A stretch of DNA of 64,000 bases, taken from positions 1,550,001 to 1,614,000 of the forward strand of contig NZ_FOUX01000002.1 in assembly GCF_900114995.1 (NCBI RefSeq). Direction: 5' to 3'. Shown here one piece after another: positions 1 through 8,701 of this stretch. The notes under the pieces were generated by a model that was not told where the DNA came from, did no database searches, and saw nothing but the letters and a program-made list of their open reading frames with translations. A program made the position numbers and the translations under genes. How positions within the stretch are numbered: the stretch's first letter is position 1; each line of letters begins with the position of its first letter. The DNA is from Chitinophaga sp. YR627 (GTDB taxonomy: Bacteria > Bacteroidota > Bacteroidia > Chitinophagales > Chitinophagaceae).

Positions 1-645
1 TAGCTCTAATTTTTTGTACCGAACAAGCAGGGTGTAGATCCATACACTCAGCAGGGTCCAACCAATGAACGCAGGGTAGAGAACCCATTTCATGTGGTTA
101 TCGGTGTCACTGGATGCAAATCCAGGCGTGGTGGCGCTTCCGGGATGCAGGGAATCGACCATGCGCGGGATGATATACGTTAAGGGAATCAACAAAGCAA
201 ATGCGAAAATGTTAAACACGGCAGAGATCCTCGCGCGCTTATCGATGTCCGGAATGGACAAACGTAATACGAGGTAAGCCATATAGATCATGAGCGCAAC
301 AGCCGTCAGCATCTGTTTAGGATCACGGGTAAAGGAACCACCCCATGTATAGGTCGCCCACAATGTACCCGTAGCGAAGCCCAGGATGCCATAAAACACC
401 CCTACACTCGCAGCTGAACTTGCGTATGCATCTCTACGAAGATCGTATTTAGAAAGATAGAGAACGGAATTGATCACGGAGATAGTGAACATGGTATACA
501 TGCATATCCACATGGGAACGTGAAAGAAAAGGCCGCGGGAAGACTGCCCGTTTGTGCCGATAATCGGTATCTCAACAGTAAATCCTGCGATGATAACGTA
601 TACGAGGATAATTACTGCTAGAGCTTTCCACCAATGCTTTGCCAT
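1..645 (-). CDS. ccmC: Heme exporter / cytochrome c assembly protein CcmC (CcsA family), 3' end cut by window edge
   Basis: The reverse strand is open from an ATG at 645 to the window edge, 215 codons without a stop, so the C-terminus lies outside. It is a multi-span inner-membrane protein. The family signature is visible: WGG followed by SFTRDPKQ, the tryptophan-rich heme-handling motif, with flanking histidines in FFHVPMW and in a later NHMKW. CcmC-type proteins present heme to the periplasmic chaperone during cytochrome c maturation. ccmB lies 91 bp upstream on the same strand, which supports a ccm cluster. Family assignment is firm. The choice between the names CcmC and CcsA is a matter of convention in Bacteroidota. 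Confidence 0.9.
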   Translation of the reverse strand, partial: MAKHWWKALAVIILVYVIIAGFTVEIPIIGTNGQSSRGLFFHVPMWICMYTMFTISVINSVLYLSKYDLRRDAYASSAASVGVFYGILGFATGTLWATYTWGGSFTRDPKQMLTAVALMIYMAYLVLRLSIPDIDKRARISAVFNIFAFALLIPLTYIIPRMVDSLHPGSATTPGFASSDTDNHMKWVLYPAFIGWTLLSVWIYTLLVRYKKLEL

Positions 646-736
646 TTTAAACCAACTATATTGGGGGCAAACCTACAGGTTTTATCACTAATCACAAAAT
701 TCAGTAACCTGTTTCCGGTCAGCTATACCACTGTTG

Positions 737-1402
737 CTAGTCTTTCCACAGGAAAGGAAATAACACTAAGGATAAGGCGATGATCAGCACATCCATGCTA
801 CCCATCATCAGGAACATCTTAGGTAAACCTGGCTGATAAACCGTTATAAAAGAGGACTTTGCAATATTGGAGAGCAGCATTAAGAGCGGGAGCATGATCG
901 GGAAACCCATGATCGCCATCAACGCCGCATTCTGATTGGCCTGGGCTGCAATAGCCGCCAGCATGGTAAAAAGCAGCGACAGACTGATGCCTCCCAGGAG
1001 GATCACCCCCAGAAAATACCAGAAGCTGGTCACCGGATTACCCAGGAACATCATACAGCATCCCATGGTAATCAACGTCATCACTGACATGAGTATGATG
1101 TTGTAGATCAGTTTAGCCGCAATAAAACTACGTGGATGTACCAGGGAATAAAAATATAACAAACGCCCCCTGTTTTCCTGCACGAAACTTTTGGCAATGG
1201 CATTCACCGCTACAAACAACTGTACTACCCAGAAAAGGGCATTCCAGATCTTTTCTTCCGGTTTGTCAATCATCAGATTTATTACAAACACAGTGGATAT
1301 AATATATAGGAGGATACCGTAAAAGGCGTATTTCTGTCGTAACTCGAGCAAAATGTCCTTTTTTACTAAGGTAAGTGTTTGTCTGAAGGCACTGGATTTC
1401 AT
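737..1402 (-). CDS. ccmB: Heme exporter protein CcmB (ABC-type permease)
   Basis: This 221-residue inner-membrane protein matches the usual CcmB length (about 220). It opens with a short cytoplasmic LVKKDILLELRQKYAF segment, typical of the family, followed by about six hydrophobic spans. CcmB is the membrane subunit of the CcmAB transporter that drives release of holo-CcmE during cytochrome c maturation. The ATPase gene ccmA is not in the window. ccmC follows on the same strand after 91 bp. The start at 1402 is 39 bp from the divergent biotin carboxylase start, so the two share a very short promoter region. Confidence 0.9.
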   Translation of the reverse strand: MKSSAFRQTLTLVKKDILLELRQKYAFYGILLYIISTVFVINLMIDKPEEKIWNALFWVVQLFVAVNAIAKSFVQENRGRLLYFYSLVHPRSFIAAKLIYNIILMSVMTLITMGCCMMFLGNPVTSFWYFLGVILLGGISLSLLFTMLAAIAAQANQNAALMAIMGFPIMLPLLMLLSNIAKSSFITVYQPGLPKMFLMMGSMDVLIIALSLVLFPFLWKD

Positions 1403-1441
1403 GAGGAGGCAAAGATAGTAGAATCACTTATATTCGCTTCC

Positions 1442-2926
1442 ATGAAAAAAATACTGGTAGCCAACCGTGGTGAAATTGCACTGCGGATCATGCGATCTGC
1501 CCGGGAAATGGGGATCGCGACAGTAGCTGTATATTCCGAAGCCGACCGTTCAATGCCTTTCGTGCAGTATGCGGACGAGGCGGTATGTATAGGTCCGGCA
1601 CCCTCCAGCCAGTCCTACCTGCTGATCGATAAGATCATTGGCGCAGCCCGGCAGACCGGCGCAGACGCCATCCACCCTGGTTATGGTTTCCTCAGCGAAA
1701 ATGCCCGTTTTGCACAGGCCGTTAAGGACGCCGGACTCATTTTCATTGGTCCCAGCGCATCTGCCATCGAAATGATGGGTAGCAAGCTGGCGGCTAAACA
1801 GGCAGCCCAGCGCTTCGGGGTACCCATGGTACCAGGTACCGAAACGCCTTTACGCAGTCTGGAAGAAGCCCGGGAAGTCGTACAGAAGACCGGTTTCCCA
1901 ATCCTCATCAAAGCTTCCGCTGGTGGTGGTGGTAAAGGTATGCGCGTGGTAAACGCCCCTGAAGAACTGGAGGAACAGATCAGACTGGCCAAAAGTGAAG
2001 CCATGAGCGCTTTCGGAGACGATGCCGTATTCATTGAAAAATATGTGGGTTCTCCACGTCATATAGAAATCCAGGTACTGGGCGACCAGCATGGAAACTA
2101 TGTCTATCTATTTGAACGTGAATGCTCTATACAGCGCAGACACCAGAAACTCATAGAAGAAGCACCTTCTTCCTGTCTCACGCCCGACATCCGGGAAGCC
2201 ATGGGTAATTGCGCCCTGGACGTTGCCCGTGCCTGCCAGTATTACGGAGCTGGTACAGTAGAGTTCCTGGTAGATGAAAAACTGGCGTTCTATTTCCTGG
2301 AGATGAACACCCGCCTGCAGGTAGAACATCCCGTGACAGAAATGATCACCGGACTGGACCTGGTCAAAGAACAGATCAGGGTCGCCAGGGGAGAAAAATT
2401 GTCTTTCACTCAGCAGGACCTCAAAATAAACGGACATGCCATCGAACTGCGCGTTTGCGCAGAAGACCCGGCCAATAACTTCCTTCCGGATACCGGTACG
2501 CTGACGACGTATGTTCGTCCGCAGGGATATGGTGTACGCGTAGATGATGGTTATGAACAGGGTATGGACATTCCGATCTACTACGATCCTATGATCGCCA
2601 AGCTGATAGCATGGGGCGCCAACCGGGAAGAAGCCCGCGAGCGCTTATTACGTGCTATCGCCGAATACCAGGTAAAAGGCATCCGCACCACATTGCCATT
2701 CGGCTACTGGGCACTACAACAGCCTGCATTTATTGAAGGCGCTTTTGACACGAACTTTATCGGAAAGTACTTTACACCACAATCACTGGACCAGAGAGAT
2801 CCTGAAGCTGCAAAAGCAGCAGCTATCCTGGCTGTACAGGTATGGCAGGAACAGCAGCGCAAGATCAGGCAGCAACCTTTGAACGGGCAGCCAAAACTTT
2901 GGAAAAACAGGAAATTGTTAAGATAA
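1442..2926 (+). CDS. accC: Biotin carboxylase subunit of acetyl-/acyl-CoA carboxylase
   Basis: The protein has 494 residues from ATG 1442. A longer frame opens at 1379, but MKKILVANRGEIALR is the canonical AccC start, so the shorter start is chosen. The N-terminal biotin carboxylase domain is followed by an ATP-grasp domain with the glycine-rich loop SAGGGGKGMR (about residues 160-170) and the signature EMNTRLQVEHPVTE (about 290). It carboxylates biotin on a carrier protein using ATP and bicarbonate. At 494 residues it is about 45 longer than E. coli AccC. This fits the longer Bacteroidota acyl-CoA carboxylase alpha-type subunits that lack a fused biotin carrier domain. No accB or carboxyltransferase gene is adjacent, so the substrate (acetyl- or propionyl-CoA) cannot be read from context. 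Confidence 0.92.
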   Translation: MKKILVANRGEIALRIMRSAREMGIATVAVYSEADRSMPFVQYADEAVCIGPAPSSQSYLLIDKIIGAARQTGADAIHPGYGFLSENARFAQAVKDAGLIFIGPSASAIEMMGSKLAAKQAAQRFGVPMVPGTETPLRSLEEAREVVQKTGFPILIKASAGGGGKGMRVVNAPEELEEQIRLAKSEAMSAFGDDAVFIEKYVGSPRHIEIQVLGDQHGNYVYLFERECSIQRRHQKLIEEAPSSCLTPDIREAMGNCALDVARACQYYGAGTVEFLVDEKLAFYFLEMNTRLQVEHPVTEMITGLDLVKEQIRVARGEKLSFTQQDLKINGHAIELRVCAEDPANNFLPDTGTLTTYVRPQGYGVRVDDGYEQGMDIPIYYDPMIAKLIAWGANREEARERLLRAIAEYQVKGIRTTLPFGYWALQQPAFIEGAFDTNFIGKYFTPQSLDQRDPEAAKAAAILAVQVWQEQQRKIRQQPLNGQPKLWKNRKLLR

Positions 2927-2985
2927 TCCAAAAGCGCAATACAGTAACGGTAAAACTGACTAGTTTTGCCCTGTACAACTATTTT

Positions 2986-3465
2986 ATGAAAAGGTTCATT
3001 TTATTGGTGCTGGATTTTTTTTACCAGCCGTTTGCGAAGCTGATGCCGCTGCAAACCTTCCGTTATCTCGCCTGTGGCAGTGGTAATACGGCTATGGATA
3101 TCCTATTGTATTACGTCAGTTTTCATTTTATCCTGCACGAAAACCCGGTACAATTTGGCATTTTGACCATCAGCGCACACATTGCCGCATTGTTTATGGC
3201 GATGATCGTGACGTTCCCGACGGGGTTCCTGCTGAGCAAGTTTATCGTATTCTCAGAATCCAACCTGAGAGGACGTGTACAACTGGTCAGGTATTTTATG
3301 CTGGTAGGTATCTGCATCTGTCTGAACTACGGTTTCATGAAGTTGTTCGTAGAGTATTTTCATATCTACCCGACCATTTCTAAGGTACTGACAACCATAT
3401 TTGTAGTGGGATTCAGCTACCTGACGCAAAAAAAATTCACCTTCAAGGTCAAGGCAAGCGCCTGA
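2986..3465 (+). CDS. GtrA family small membrane protein
   Basis: 159 residues from ATG 2986; the frame extends upstream to 2842, but that extension is low-complexity and overlaps the accC end. Four hydrophobic spans fill most of the protein, with the GtrA hallmarks RYLACGSGNTAMD near the N-terminus, FLLSKFIVF in the middle and a C-terminal YLTQKKFTFK. GtrA proteins are thought to flip polyprenyl-phosphate-linked sugars across the inner membrane for cell-surface glycan synthesis. The substrate here is unknown. It is followed directly by a strong terminator. Confidence 0.82.
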   Translation: MKRFILLVLDFFYQPFAKLMPLQTFRYLACGSGNTAMDILLYYVSFHFILHENPVQFGILTISAHIAALFMAMIVTFPTGFLLSKFIVFSESNLRGRVQLVRYFMLVGICICLNYGFMKLFVEYFHIYPTISKVLTTIFVVGFSYLTQKKFTFKVKASA

Positions 3466-3484
3466 TCTGTCTAATATATCTGAG

Positions 3485-3513
3485 AAGACCGCCTCCACAG
3501 GGCGGTCTTTTTC
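3485..3513 (+). terminator. Rho-independent terminator after the GtrA gene
   Basis: A perfect 9-bp stem (AAGACCGCC with GGCGGTCTT, loop TCCACAG) ends 20-44 nt after the GtrA stop and runs into a T-rich tail (TTTTTCTTTT). It separates the gene from the convergent ene-reductase gene. Confidence 0.85.
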
Positions 3514-3515
3514 TT

Positions 3516-4625
3516 TTATACTATACAGCGGCTTCGTTTTTCATTCCATGCCGGGTAATCCACATAACCCTTATCTCCTCCCTGATAAAAGGTCGCCACA
3601 TCTCCCTGACTTAAGGGTTGCTGTTGCCGGAAGCGATCCACTAAGTCCGGATTGGCAATAAACGGACGGCCAAATGCGACCAGATCAACCAGTCCCGCCT
3701 GTAACAATGCTTCTGCCGAAGCCTCCGTCTGGGTACCAGCTACGATCAACAGGTTGCTGAAACGGCTCCTGACCTCCCTGATATAATCTTCTGTAATGGA
3801 GGGCTGTCCGTTTAGGGGCTGACTGGACAGGTGTATGTAAAGTATCCCCATTTCTTCCAGTGATGCTGTCAGGTATTGATGTGTAGACAGTTCCTCTGCA
3901 TAGGCAGGCAGGTCATTCAATACTGCAAAAGGGGACAAACGGATCCCTGTACGCTCCTTCCCTATGGCGTCAGCAATCCCCTGCGTCACTTCCAGCAGGA
4001 AACGCGCACGGTTAGCGATGGAGCCGCCATATTGATCTGTTCTGTGATTGGTATGTGGATGCAGGAATTGCTCTATCAGAAAACCATGTGCACCATGTAC
4101 TTCCACCCCATCAAACCCCACTTCTATTGCATTTAAAGCGGCCCTTACAAAAGCCTGTACCAGCGTCTGTATCTCAGCAGTACTCAGTTCCAGCGGAGCT
4201 GGTATAGACAGCTGTAAATCTCCCGGCACGCGCATTTCTCCTGCTGCCCGCACAACAGACGGCGCCACCAGTGGCGCGTTGTTTTCATGGTTGAGCGGAT
4301 GCCCTATACGGCCTGTATGTACCAGCTGAATAAAGATCTTTCCATTTGCAGCATGCACGGCATCAACCACCTTTTTCCATGCTGCTTTCTGTTCTTCGTT
4401 GTAAATACCCGGTGCATCCAGGTATCCGATACCATTGGCCGCTACCGCACTATTTTCCGCGATGACCAAACCGGCGCCGGCCCTTTGTCCGTAGTAGATA
4501 TGTGCTGTTGCACCGGGTACGCCATTAGAAGAACGTCTTCTGCTCATCGGCGCCATCACCACTCTGTTTGCAAGCGTCAGAAATGGGGTTATCAATGGAG
4601 TCAGCAGTTTCTTTTCTGAATTCAT
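3516..4625 (-). CDS. Old yellow enzyme family ene-reductase (NADH:flavin oxidoreductase)
   Basis: 369 residues, the usual length for the OYE / N-ethylmaleimide reductase class. It is an FMN-binding TIM barrel. Visible motifs are the N-terminal NRVVMAPMSRRRS, the flavin and substrate segment GVEVHGAHGFLIEQFLHPHT with the paired histidines, and TDQYGGSIANRARF. It reduces activated C=C bonds of enals, enones or nitro compounds using NAD(P)H. It is transcribed divergently from an AraC-type regulator (86-bp gap), which suggests that the regulator controls it. Confidence 0.9.
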   Translation of the reverse strand: MNSEKKLLTPLITPFLTLANRVVMAPMSRRRSSNGVPGATAHIYYGQRAGAGLVIAENSAVAANGIGYLDAPGIYNEEQKAAWKKVVDAVHAANGKIFIQLVHTGRIGHPLNHENNAPLVAPSVVRAAGEMRVPGDLQLSIPAPLELSTAEIQTLVQAFVRAALNAIEVGFDGVEVHGAHGFLIEQFLHPHTNHRTDQYGGSIANRARFLLEVTQGIADAIGKERTGIRLSPFAVLNDLPAYAEELSTHQYLTASLEEMGILYIHLSSQPLNGQPSITEDYIREVRSRFSNLLIVAGTQTEASAEALLQAGLVDLVAFGRPFIANPDLVDRFRQQQPLSQGDVATFYQGGDKGYVDYPAWNEKRSRCIV

Positions 4626-4711
4626 ATGCTATTCTTTTGTACCTCAAAATTACCTGCGCCCGGTACGGAGGAACAGTGACAAAGCGGGGTTTTTCCTGTA
4701 ATTTGGCAGGT

Positions 4712-5578
4712 ATGGAACAGAAAGTATTGTACGAACCATTTGAATTGTATGTATCAGATATGGAGTGCTGGGAACAGCGTCCGCTGGTATATCACTTCTT
4801 TGAGATCGTACAGATCCTGGAGGGAGAAGGCGACCGCATCACCAACAGGAATACCTTTCCTTATCAGAAGGGAAGTATCTTTTTGTTTACACCGCGGGAC
4901 TGCCGGGGTTTTGATATCAAGACATCCACACGTTTCTGTTCTATCCGGTTTTCAGAGGCCTTTCTGGGTAAATGCAAGACACCGCAGGACAAAGAACGTA
5001 TTGCACAGTGGCTGAAGCAACTGGAACATATCTTCTTTCACCATAACCGTTTTCAGGAATTGCTGGTAAAGCAACCGGGAGATTGTCAGATGATCAAGAT
5101 GCTGATGGAGAATATGGTCAGCGAGTATGAACGGCGTCAGCCTTACCGGGAAGAGAATCTCCAGCATTTCGTCACACTGTTACTGAATATACTTGCCCGT
5201 AATGTGGCTGACAGTGCCGCTGGCGGCAATGGCGAACTACTCTCTGAACCACTGATAGACAGGATTTTGTTGCACATCCGGCAACATATAGCCGATCCGG
5301 AACAGCTGAGGGTTGAGCAACTGGCTGCTTTATTCAATCTTTCAGAAAACTACGTGGGTGAATATTTCAGGAAGTTCACTGGTGAAGGTCTGCAACATTA
5401 TATTACACATTACAGAATGAAACTGGTGCAGCAACGGCTAGCCTATAGTGCACTCACGGTGAGCCAGATCGCGGGGGAACTGGGATTTACGGATGAGAGT
5501 CATCTGAGCAGGCAGTTCAGAAAATACAATGGGGTGAGTCCGGCGAAGTACAGGAAAGAATTAGGAATTAAGAATTAA
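4712..5578 (+). CDS. AraC/XylS family transcriptional regulator
   Basis: 288 residues from ATG 4712. The open frame reaches back to 4568 but would overlap the divergent ene-reductase, and MEQKVLYEPFELYVSD reads like a natural start. The N-terminal part (about 1-175) is a cupin-like sensing domain. The C-terminal 100 residues carry two helix-turn-helix units: LRVEQLAALFNLSENYVGEYF, then TVSQIAGELGF with the family signature FTDESHLSRQFRKYNGVSPAKYR. It probably activates the divergent ene-reductase gene; the inducer is unknown. The stop codon lies inside an AATTAAG repeat, so the last residues (GIKN) are repeat-encoded. Confidence 0.88.
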   Translation: MEQKVLYEPFELYVSDMECWEQRPLVYHFFEIVQILEGEGDRITNRNTFPYQKGSIFLFTPRDCRGFDIKTSTRFCSIRFSEAFLGKCKTPQDKERIAQWLKQLEHIFFHHNRFQELLVKQPGDCQMIKMLMENMVSEYERRQPYREENLQHFVTLLLNILARNVADSAAGGNGELLSEPLIDRILLHIRQHIADPEQLRVEQLAALFNLSENYVGEYFRKFTGEGLQHYITHYRMKLVQQRLAYSALTVSQIAGELGFTDESHLSRQFRKYNGVSPAKYRKELGIKN

Positions 5579-5592
5579 GAATTAAGAATTGG
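5567..5592 (+). repeat. Tandem AATTAAG-type short repeat at the araC 3' end
   Basis: Three to four tandem copies of the 7-mer AATTAAG overlap the stop codon of the AraC gene. The same AT-rich unit forms the arms of the palindromic modules at 14.7 and 46.7 kb. Here only one arm is present and no GCGCTTC hairpin follows. Confidence 0.7.
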
Positions 5593-5608
5593 AATGCAGC
5601 GGAGATGG

Positions 5609-5687
5609 GTGGAGGATGGAAAGTGGAATATGGACAAGGAGGGTGAAAGATGAAGGATGTGGGAATCGAAGTGGAGGATAGAAAGTG
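5609..5687 (+). repeat. Purine-rich spacer with a 17-bp imperfect direct repeat
   Basis: The segment between the convergent araC and tdk genes (about 5590-5716) is overwhelmingly A and G on the plus strand. A 17-mer GTGGAGGAT(G/A)GAAAGTG occurs at 5609-5625 and again at 5671-5687 with one mismatch. No ORF or known RNA was recognised in it. Confidence 0.6.
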
Positions 5688-5719
5688 TGAAAGACAGCGG
5701 ATGGCGAAAAGGGGGCAAT

Positions 5720-5752
5720 AAAAAAGCGTCCCTTTGAATGGAACGCTTTTCA
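5720..5752 (-). terminator. Rho-independent terminator of tdk
   Basis: The stem AAAAGCGT...ACGCTTTT (5722-5729 with 5743-5750) lies 4 bp beyond the tdk stop and is followed on the minus strand by a T-rich run. A bulge near the loop weakens the top of the stem slightly. Confidence 0.75.
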
Positions 5753-5755
5753 GTA

Positions 5756-6328
5756 TTATTCAACACCTTCATAATAACAGTGCCGGCACCTGGGTTCGTA
5801 GAGATCTGTTTCTCCCAATAATACAGTATGGTTGTCTTTACTTTTGCGGTAGGAGTAGTTGGCGATATTGCCGCATTTCACACATATTGCGTGCAATTTG
5901 GTAATATAGTCGGCTTTGGCCAGGAGGAAAGGCATTTGTCCGAATGGTTTACCAAGGTAATCCATATCCAGACCGGCAACGATCACCCTGATCCCTCTCA
6001 GTGCCAGCTGATCACATACTTCGGGCAATTCCCCATCAAAAAACTGCGCTTCATCAATCCCCACAACGTCCACCTCCTGTGCGAGCAGCAGGATCTGCTG
6101 TGAATTTTCCAGCGGAGTGCTGATGATACGACTTTCGTCGTGAGACACAATATGTTGTACATCATATCGTGTATCTATCATCGGTTTAAAGATTTCCACT
6201 TTCAAATTGGCTATCCGGGCCCGTTTCAATCTTCTGATCAATTCCTCCGTTTTTCCGGAAAACATTGAGCCGCAGATCACTTCTATCCAACCCCTTCGCC
6301 CTCCCGCAAGAGAAGGTTCAATAAACAT
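5756..6328 (-). CDS. tdk: Thymidine kinase (TK1 type)
   Basis: 190 residues, normal for the bacterial TK1-like family. The Walker A loop GSMFSGKTEELI is at about residues 20-31 and the Walker B-type DEAQFF at about 93. The lasso that binds thymidine and a structural zinc site (CVKC and CRHC) are in the C-terminal third. It phosphorylates thymidine with ATP in the pyrimidine salvage pathway. It is a single gene with its own terminator and is divergent from an unknown protein gene at 6458. Confidence 0.95.
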   Translation of the reverse strand: MFIEPSLAGGRRGWIEVICGSMFSGKTEELIRRLKRARIANLKVEIFKPMIDTRYDVQHIVSHDESRIISTPLENSQQILLLAQEVDVVGIDEAQFFDGELPEVCDQLALRGIRVIVAGLDMDYLGKPFGQMPFLLAKADYITKLHAICVKCGNIANYSYRKSKDNHTVLLGETDLYEPRCRHCYYEGVE

Positions 6329-6457
6329 ATCTTAGTATTTTGATTTACAAGTAATTAAAAAGCTCTAACTTTATGCAAATAAAATAAATTCCCCCATATC
6401 GCGTTAACAATTAAGGCATGGAACGCATTTTGCTTTCAATTTATTTTTTTTACTGCT

Positions 6458-7360
6458 ATGGAAAAAATAAGTGCATTAATTGATAAGTTACAGGAACTAA
6501 AGAATTCAAATGCTGGCTTACAGTCCATTTCTTACTATGTGCAACTGCTACAGGCTGAAATCCTGCATGCAAGAACCCTGGAAAGAGAGCAGGAACGCGC
6601 ACAACAGAAAAAACAGGATAGCCATATAGCCGTGATCCTCCCGACAGCTCCGCTTACCACAGGAACAGGTCCGGCCACTATTACAGTAGAAACACCTGTA
6701 GCGACATCACCTGAACCAATTGTACTGGAAGAACGTCAACAGCCAGTACCGGTACCCGCAGCTGCTCCAGCTGCCGCATCTACGTTGACCTTACCGCGTC
6801 ATCATACGTCTATGCCCAAACCGGTTGAGCCAGCGCCTTCTCCTAAACCTGAACCAGTACCTGAAGAAAAGAAACCAGCTTTCATCACTATATACGGCAA
6901 CGCCCAATCTCAGCAACAGGTGAATCCTCCGGTACCTCCTGCACCTGCTCCTGTTTTCAATGGAAACGGAGAAAAGGCGCATGTTACGGAGAAAAAGCCT
7001 GAAACCAATGGCGTACGTAAGGAGCTGAAAGAACTGAATCAGCTGGTAGCACAGGGTTCTACTTCATTGAACGACCGCTGGCGCCAGAGTCATACTGAGG
7101 TAGCTGACAGACTGGGAGATATGCCCGTAAAAGACCTGCGTCAGGCAATCGGTATCAATGACAAGTTTCAGTTTATCCAGGAATTATTCCGTGGGGATGT
7201 AGATACCTATGAGCGTTCCGTAAGGACGATCAATGAATTACATTCTTTACAGGAAGCTGAATACTGGATAGAAAGAGAACTGAAGATCCGTCAGGGATGG
7301 GATGACGAAAACCGTACTGTAAGGCAGTTCTACAACCTTGTCAAGAAGCGTTTTTCCTGA
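6458..7360 (+). CDS. Uncharacterised protein with Pro-rich linker and conserved C-terminal domain
   Basis: 300 residues, function not recognised. Residues 1-50 form a helical, coiled-coil-like segment (KISALIDKLQELK onwards). Residues about 60-185 are Pro/Ala/Glu-rich low complexity, probably disordered. Residues about 190-300 form a compact charged helical domain with LNDRWRQ, MPVKDLRQAIGINDKFQF and a C-terminal EYWIERELKIRQGW. No signal peptide is seen, so it is probably cytoplasmic. I believe the C-terminal domain recurs in Chitinophagaceae, but I know no function for it. Its 3' end overlaps the convergent waaA gene by 31 bp. The wobble-rich, in-frame reading and clean length argue that it is real. 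Confidence 0.75.
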   Translation: MEKISALIDKLQELKNSNAGLQSISYYVQLLQAEILHARTLEREQERAQQKKQDSHIAVILPTAPLTTGTGPATITVETPVATSPEPIVLEERQQPVPVPAAAPAAASTLTLPRHHTSMPKPVEPAPSPKPEPVPEEKKPAFITIYGNAQSQQQVNPPVPPAPAPVFNGNGEKAHVTEKKPETNGVRKELKELNQLVAQGSTSLNDRWRQSHTEVADRLGDMPVKDLRQAIGINDKFQFIQELFRGDVDTYERSVRTINELHSLQEAEYWIERELKIRQGWDDENRTVRQFYNLVKKRFS

Positions 7361-8595
7361 ATATAGCGTAGTACCTTACCGGTAGCGCCTTTATTATCAG
7401 CAACATATTTTTTTGCCTGTGCCCCTGTATGCAAGCAGGCTTCTTTATCCTGCAGGAGTTGCTCCAGCTGTACTTCAAGGGTTTCCAGATCATGAATACT
7501 GATGCCACCACCGGCCGCAATCAATGCTGCCGCTTCAGGAAATTTATGGAATATGGGACCGAATACCACCGGTTTGCCATAAGTAGCGGGTTCCAGGATA
7601 TTATGAATACCGTCTTTCCCAAAGCCACCACCTACATAGGTAACAGTAGCATAGCGATACAGCGCCGACAGCATGCCGACATTATCTATCAGCAATACTT
7701 TTCCGGCTTTTCCGGGTTGTTTCACCCAGTCAGTATAACGTACGGCCGCAGGAAACAGCGTTAATAATTTATTGATATGAGCAGGCTCTATCTCGTGTGG
7801 CGCAATGATCAGGCAACGTCCTTCCTGTGCTTGTTTTTTCCACCAGTCAGCCAGGAAGATCTCATCTTCTTCCCAGGTGCTGCCGGCAATCACTGTTTGC
7901 TGGTCACCTATAAACGCTGATATACCCTGTACCTCTCTGTTTTCTTCCTGTAAAGCCCACACCCTGTCAAAGCGGGTATCCCCGGCCAGGGCGACATTGG
8001 AAATACCTGCCTGTCCGAGTAATTCCACCGATTCCTTATTCTGCACAAAAATATAGGTCAGCTGTTGCAGCAGACGGCGGAACATTCCTCCGTAGGGCTT
8101 AAAGAACAGCTGTCCTGGTCTGAATATACCAGATACCAGCAGTACCGGTACCTTTTCCCGGTGCAGGGCGGTCAGCATATGGTACCAGAACTCATATTTA
8201 ATAAAAATAGCGAGTGAGGGTCTGACCAGTCTGATGAAATCCCGGGCATTCTGCCGGGTATCCAACGGTAAATAGCATACGTGATCAGCGCCCGGATAGT
8301 CTTTACGGACCTCATATCCGGAGGGGGAAAAGAAGGTCAGCAGTATCTTACAACCGGGGTATTCCTGACGGATCGCTTCCAGTACGGGGCGTCCCTGTTC
8401 AAATTCTCCCAGGGAGGCGGCATGTACCCAAACGATGGGACCGCCTGCAGGCAGGTGCTGTTCCAGGGATTTCCGCCAGTCGCGGCGGCCTTCCACCCAG
8501 CGGCGGGCCTTGGCATTACCTGTAGTAGCGGCCAGCCCTACAGCAGCCCTGTAACCTCTTATTCCCAGATCATATATAATAGTGCTTGCCGGCAT
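7330..8595 (-). CDS. waaA: 3-deoxy-D-manno-octulosonic acid (Kdo) transferase
   Basis: 421 residues from ATG 8595 (start MPASTIIYDLGIRGYRAAV). The frame is open to 8703, but that extra segment would run into the divergent aminotransferase start and is not family-like. The GT30 features are WVHAASLGEFEQG near residue 55 with the conserved glutamate, IFIKYEFWYHML, and the C-terminal GGGFGKDGIHNILEPA with the nucleotide-binding glutamate. It moves Kdo from CMP-Kdo to lipid A precursor at the inner-membrane face during lipopolysaccharide synthesis. The intergenic space to the divergent gene is 106 bp. The 3' end overlaps the convergent unknown gene at 6458. Confidence 0.92.
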   Translation of the reverse strand: MPASTIIYDLGIRGYRAAVGLAATTGNAKARRWVEGRRDWRKSLEQHLPAGGPIVWVHAASLGEFEQGRPVLEAIRQEYPGCKILLTFFSPSGYEVRKDYPGADHVCYLPLDTRQNARDFIRLVRPSLAIFIKYEFWYHMLTALHREKVPVLLVSGIFRPGQLFFKPYGGMFRRLLQQLTYIFVQNKESVELLGQAGISNVALAGDTRFDRVWALQEENREVQGISAFIGDQQTVIAGSTWEEDEIFLADWWKKQAQEGRCLIIAPHEIEPAHINKLLTLFPAAVRYTDWVKQPGKAGKVLLIDNVGMLSALYRYATVTYVGGGFGKDGIHNILEPATYGKPVVFGPIFHKFPEAAALIAAGGGISIHDLETLEVQLEQLLQDKEACLHTGAQAKKYVADNKGATGKVLRYIQEKRFLTRL

Positions 8596-8701
8596 GCCTG
8601 AACGTACTTTTACTGTTTTTTGGATCAGGCGCAAAGATACTGCCCTTCCTATGTCAAAATTTGTAAATTTGCTCACTTTAAACAAAATATCTATCCCACT
8701 C

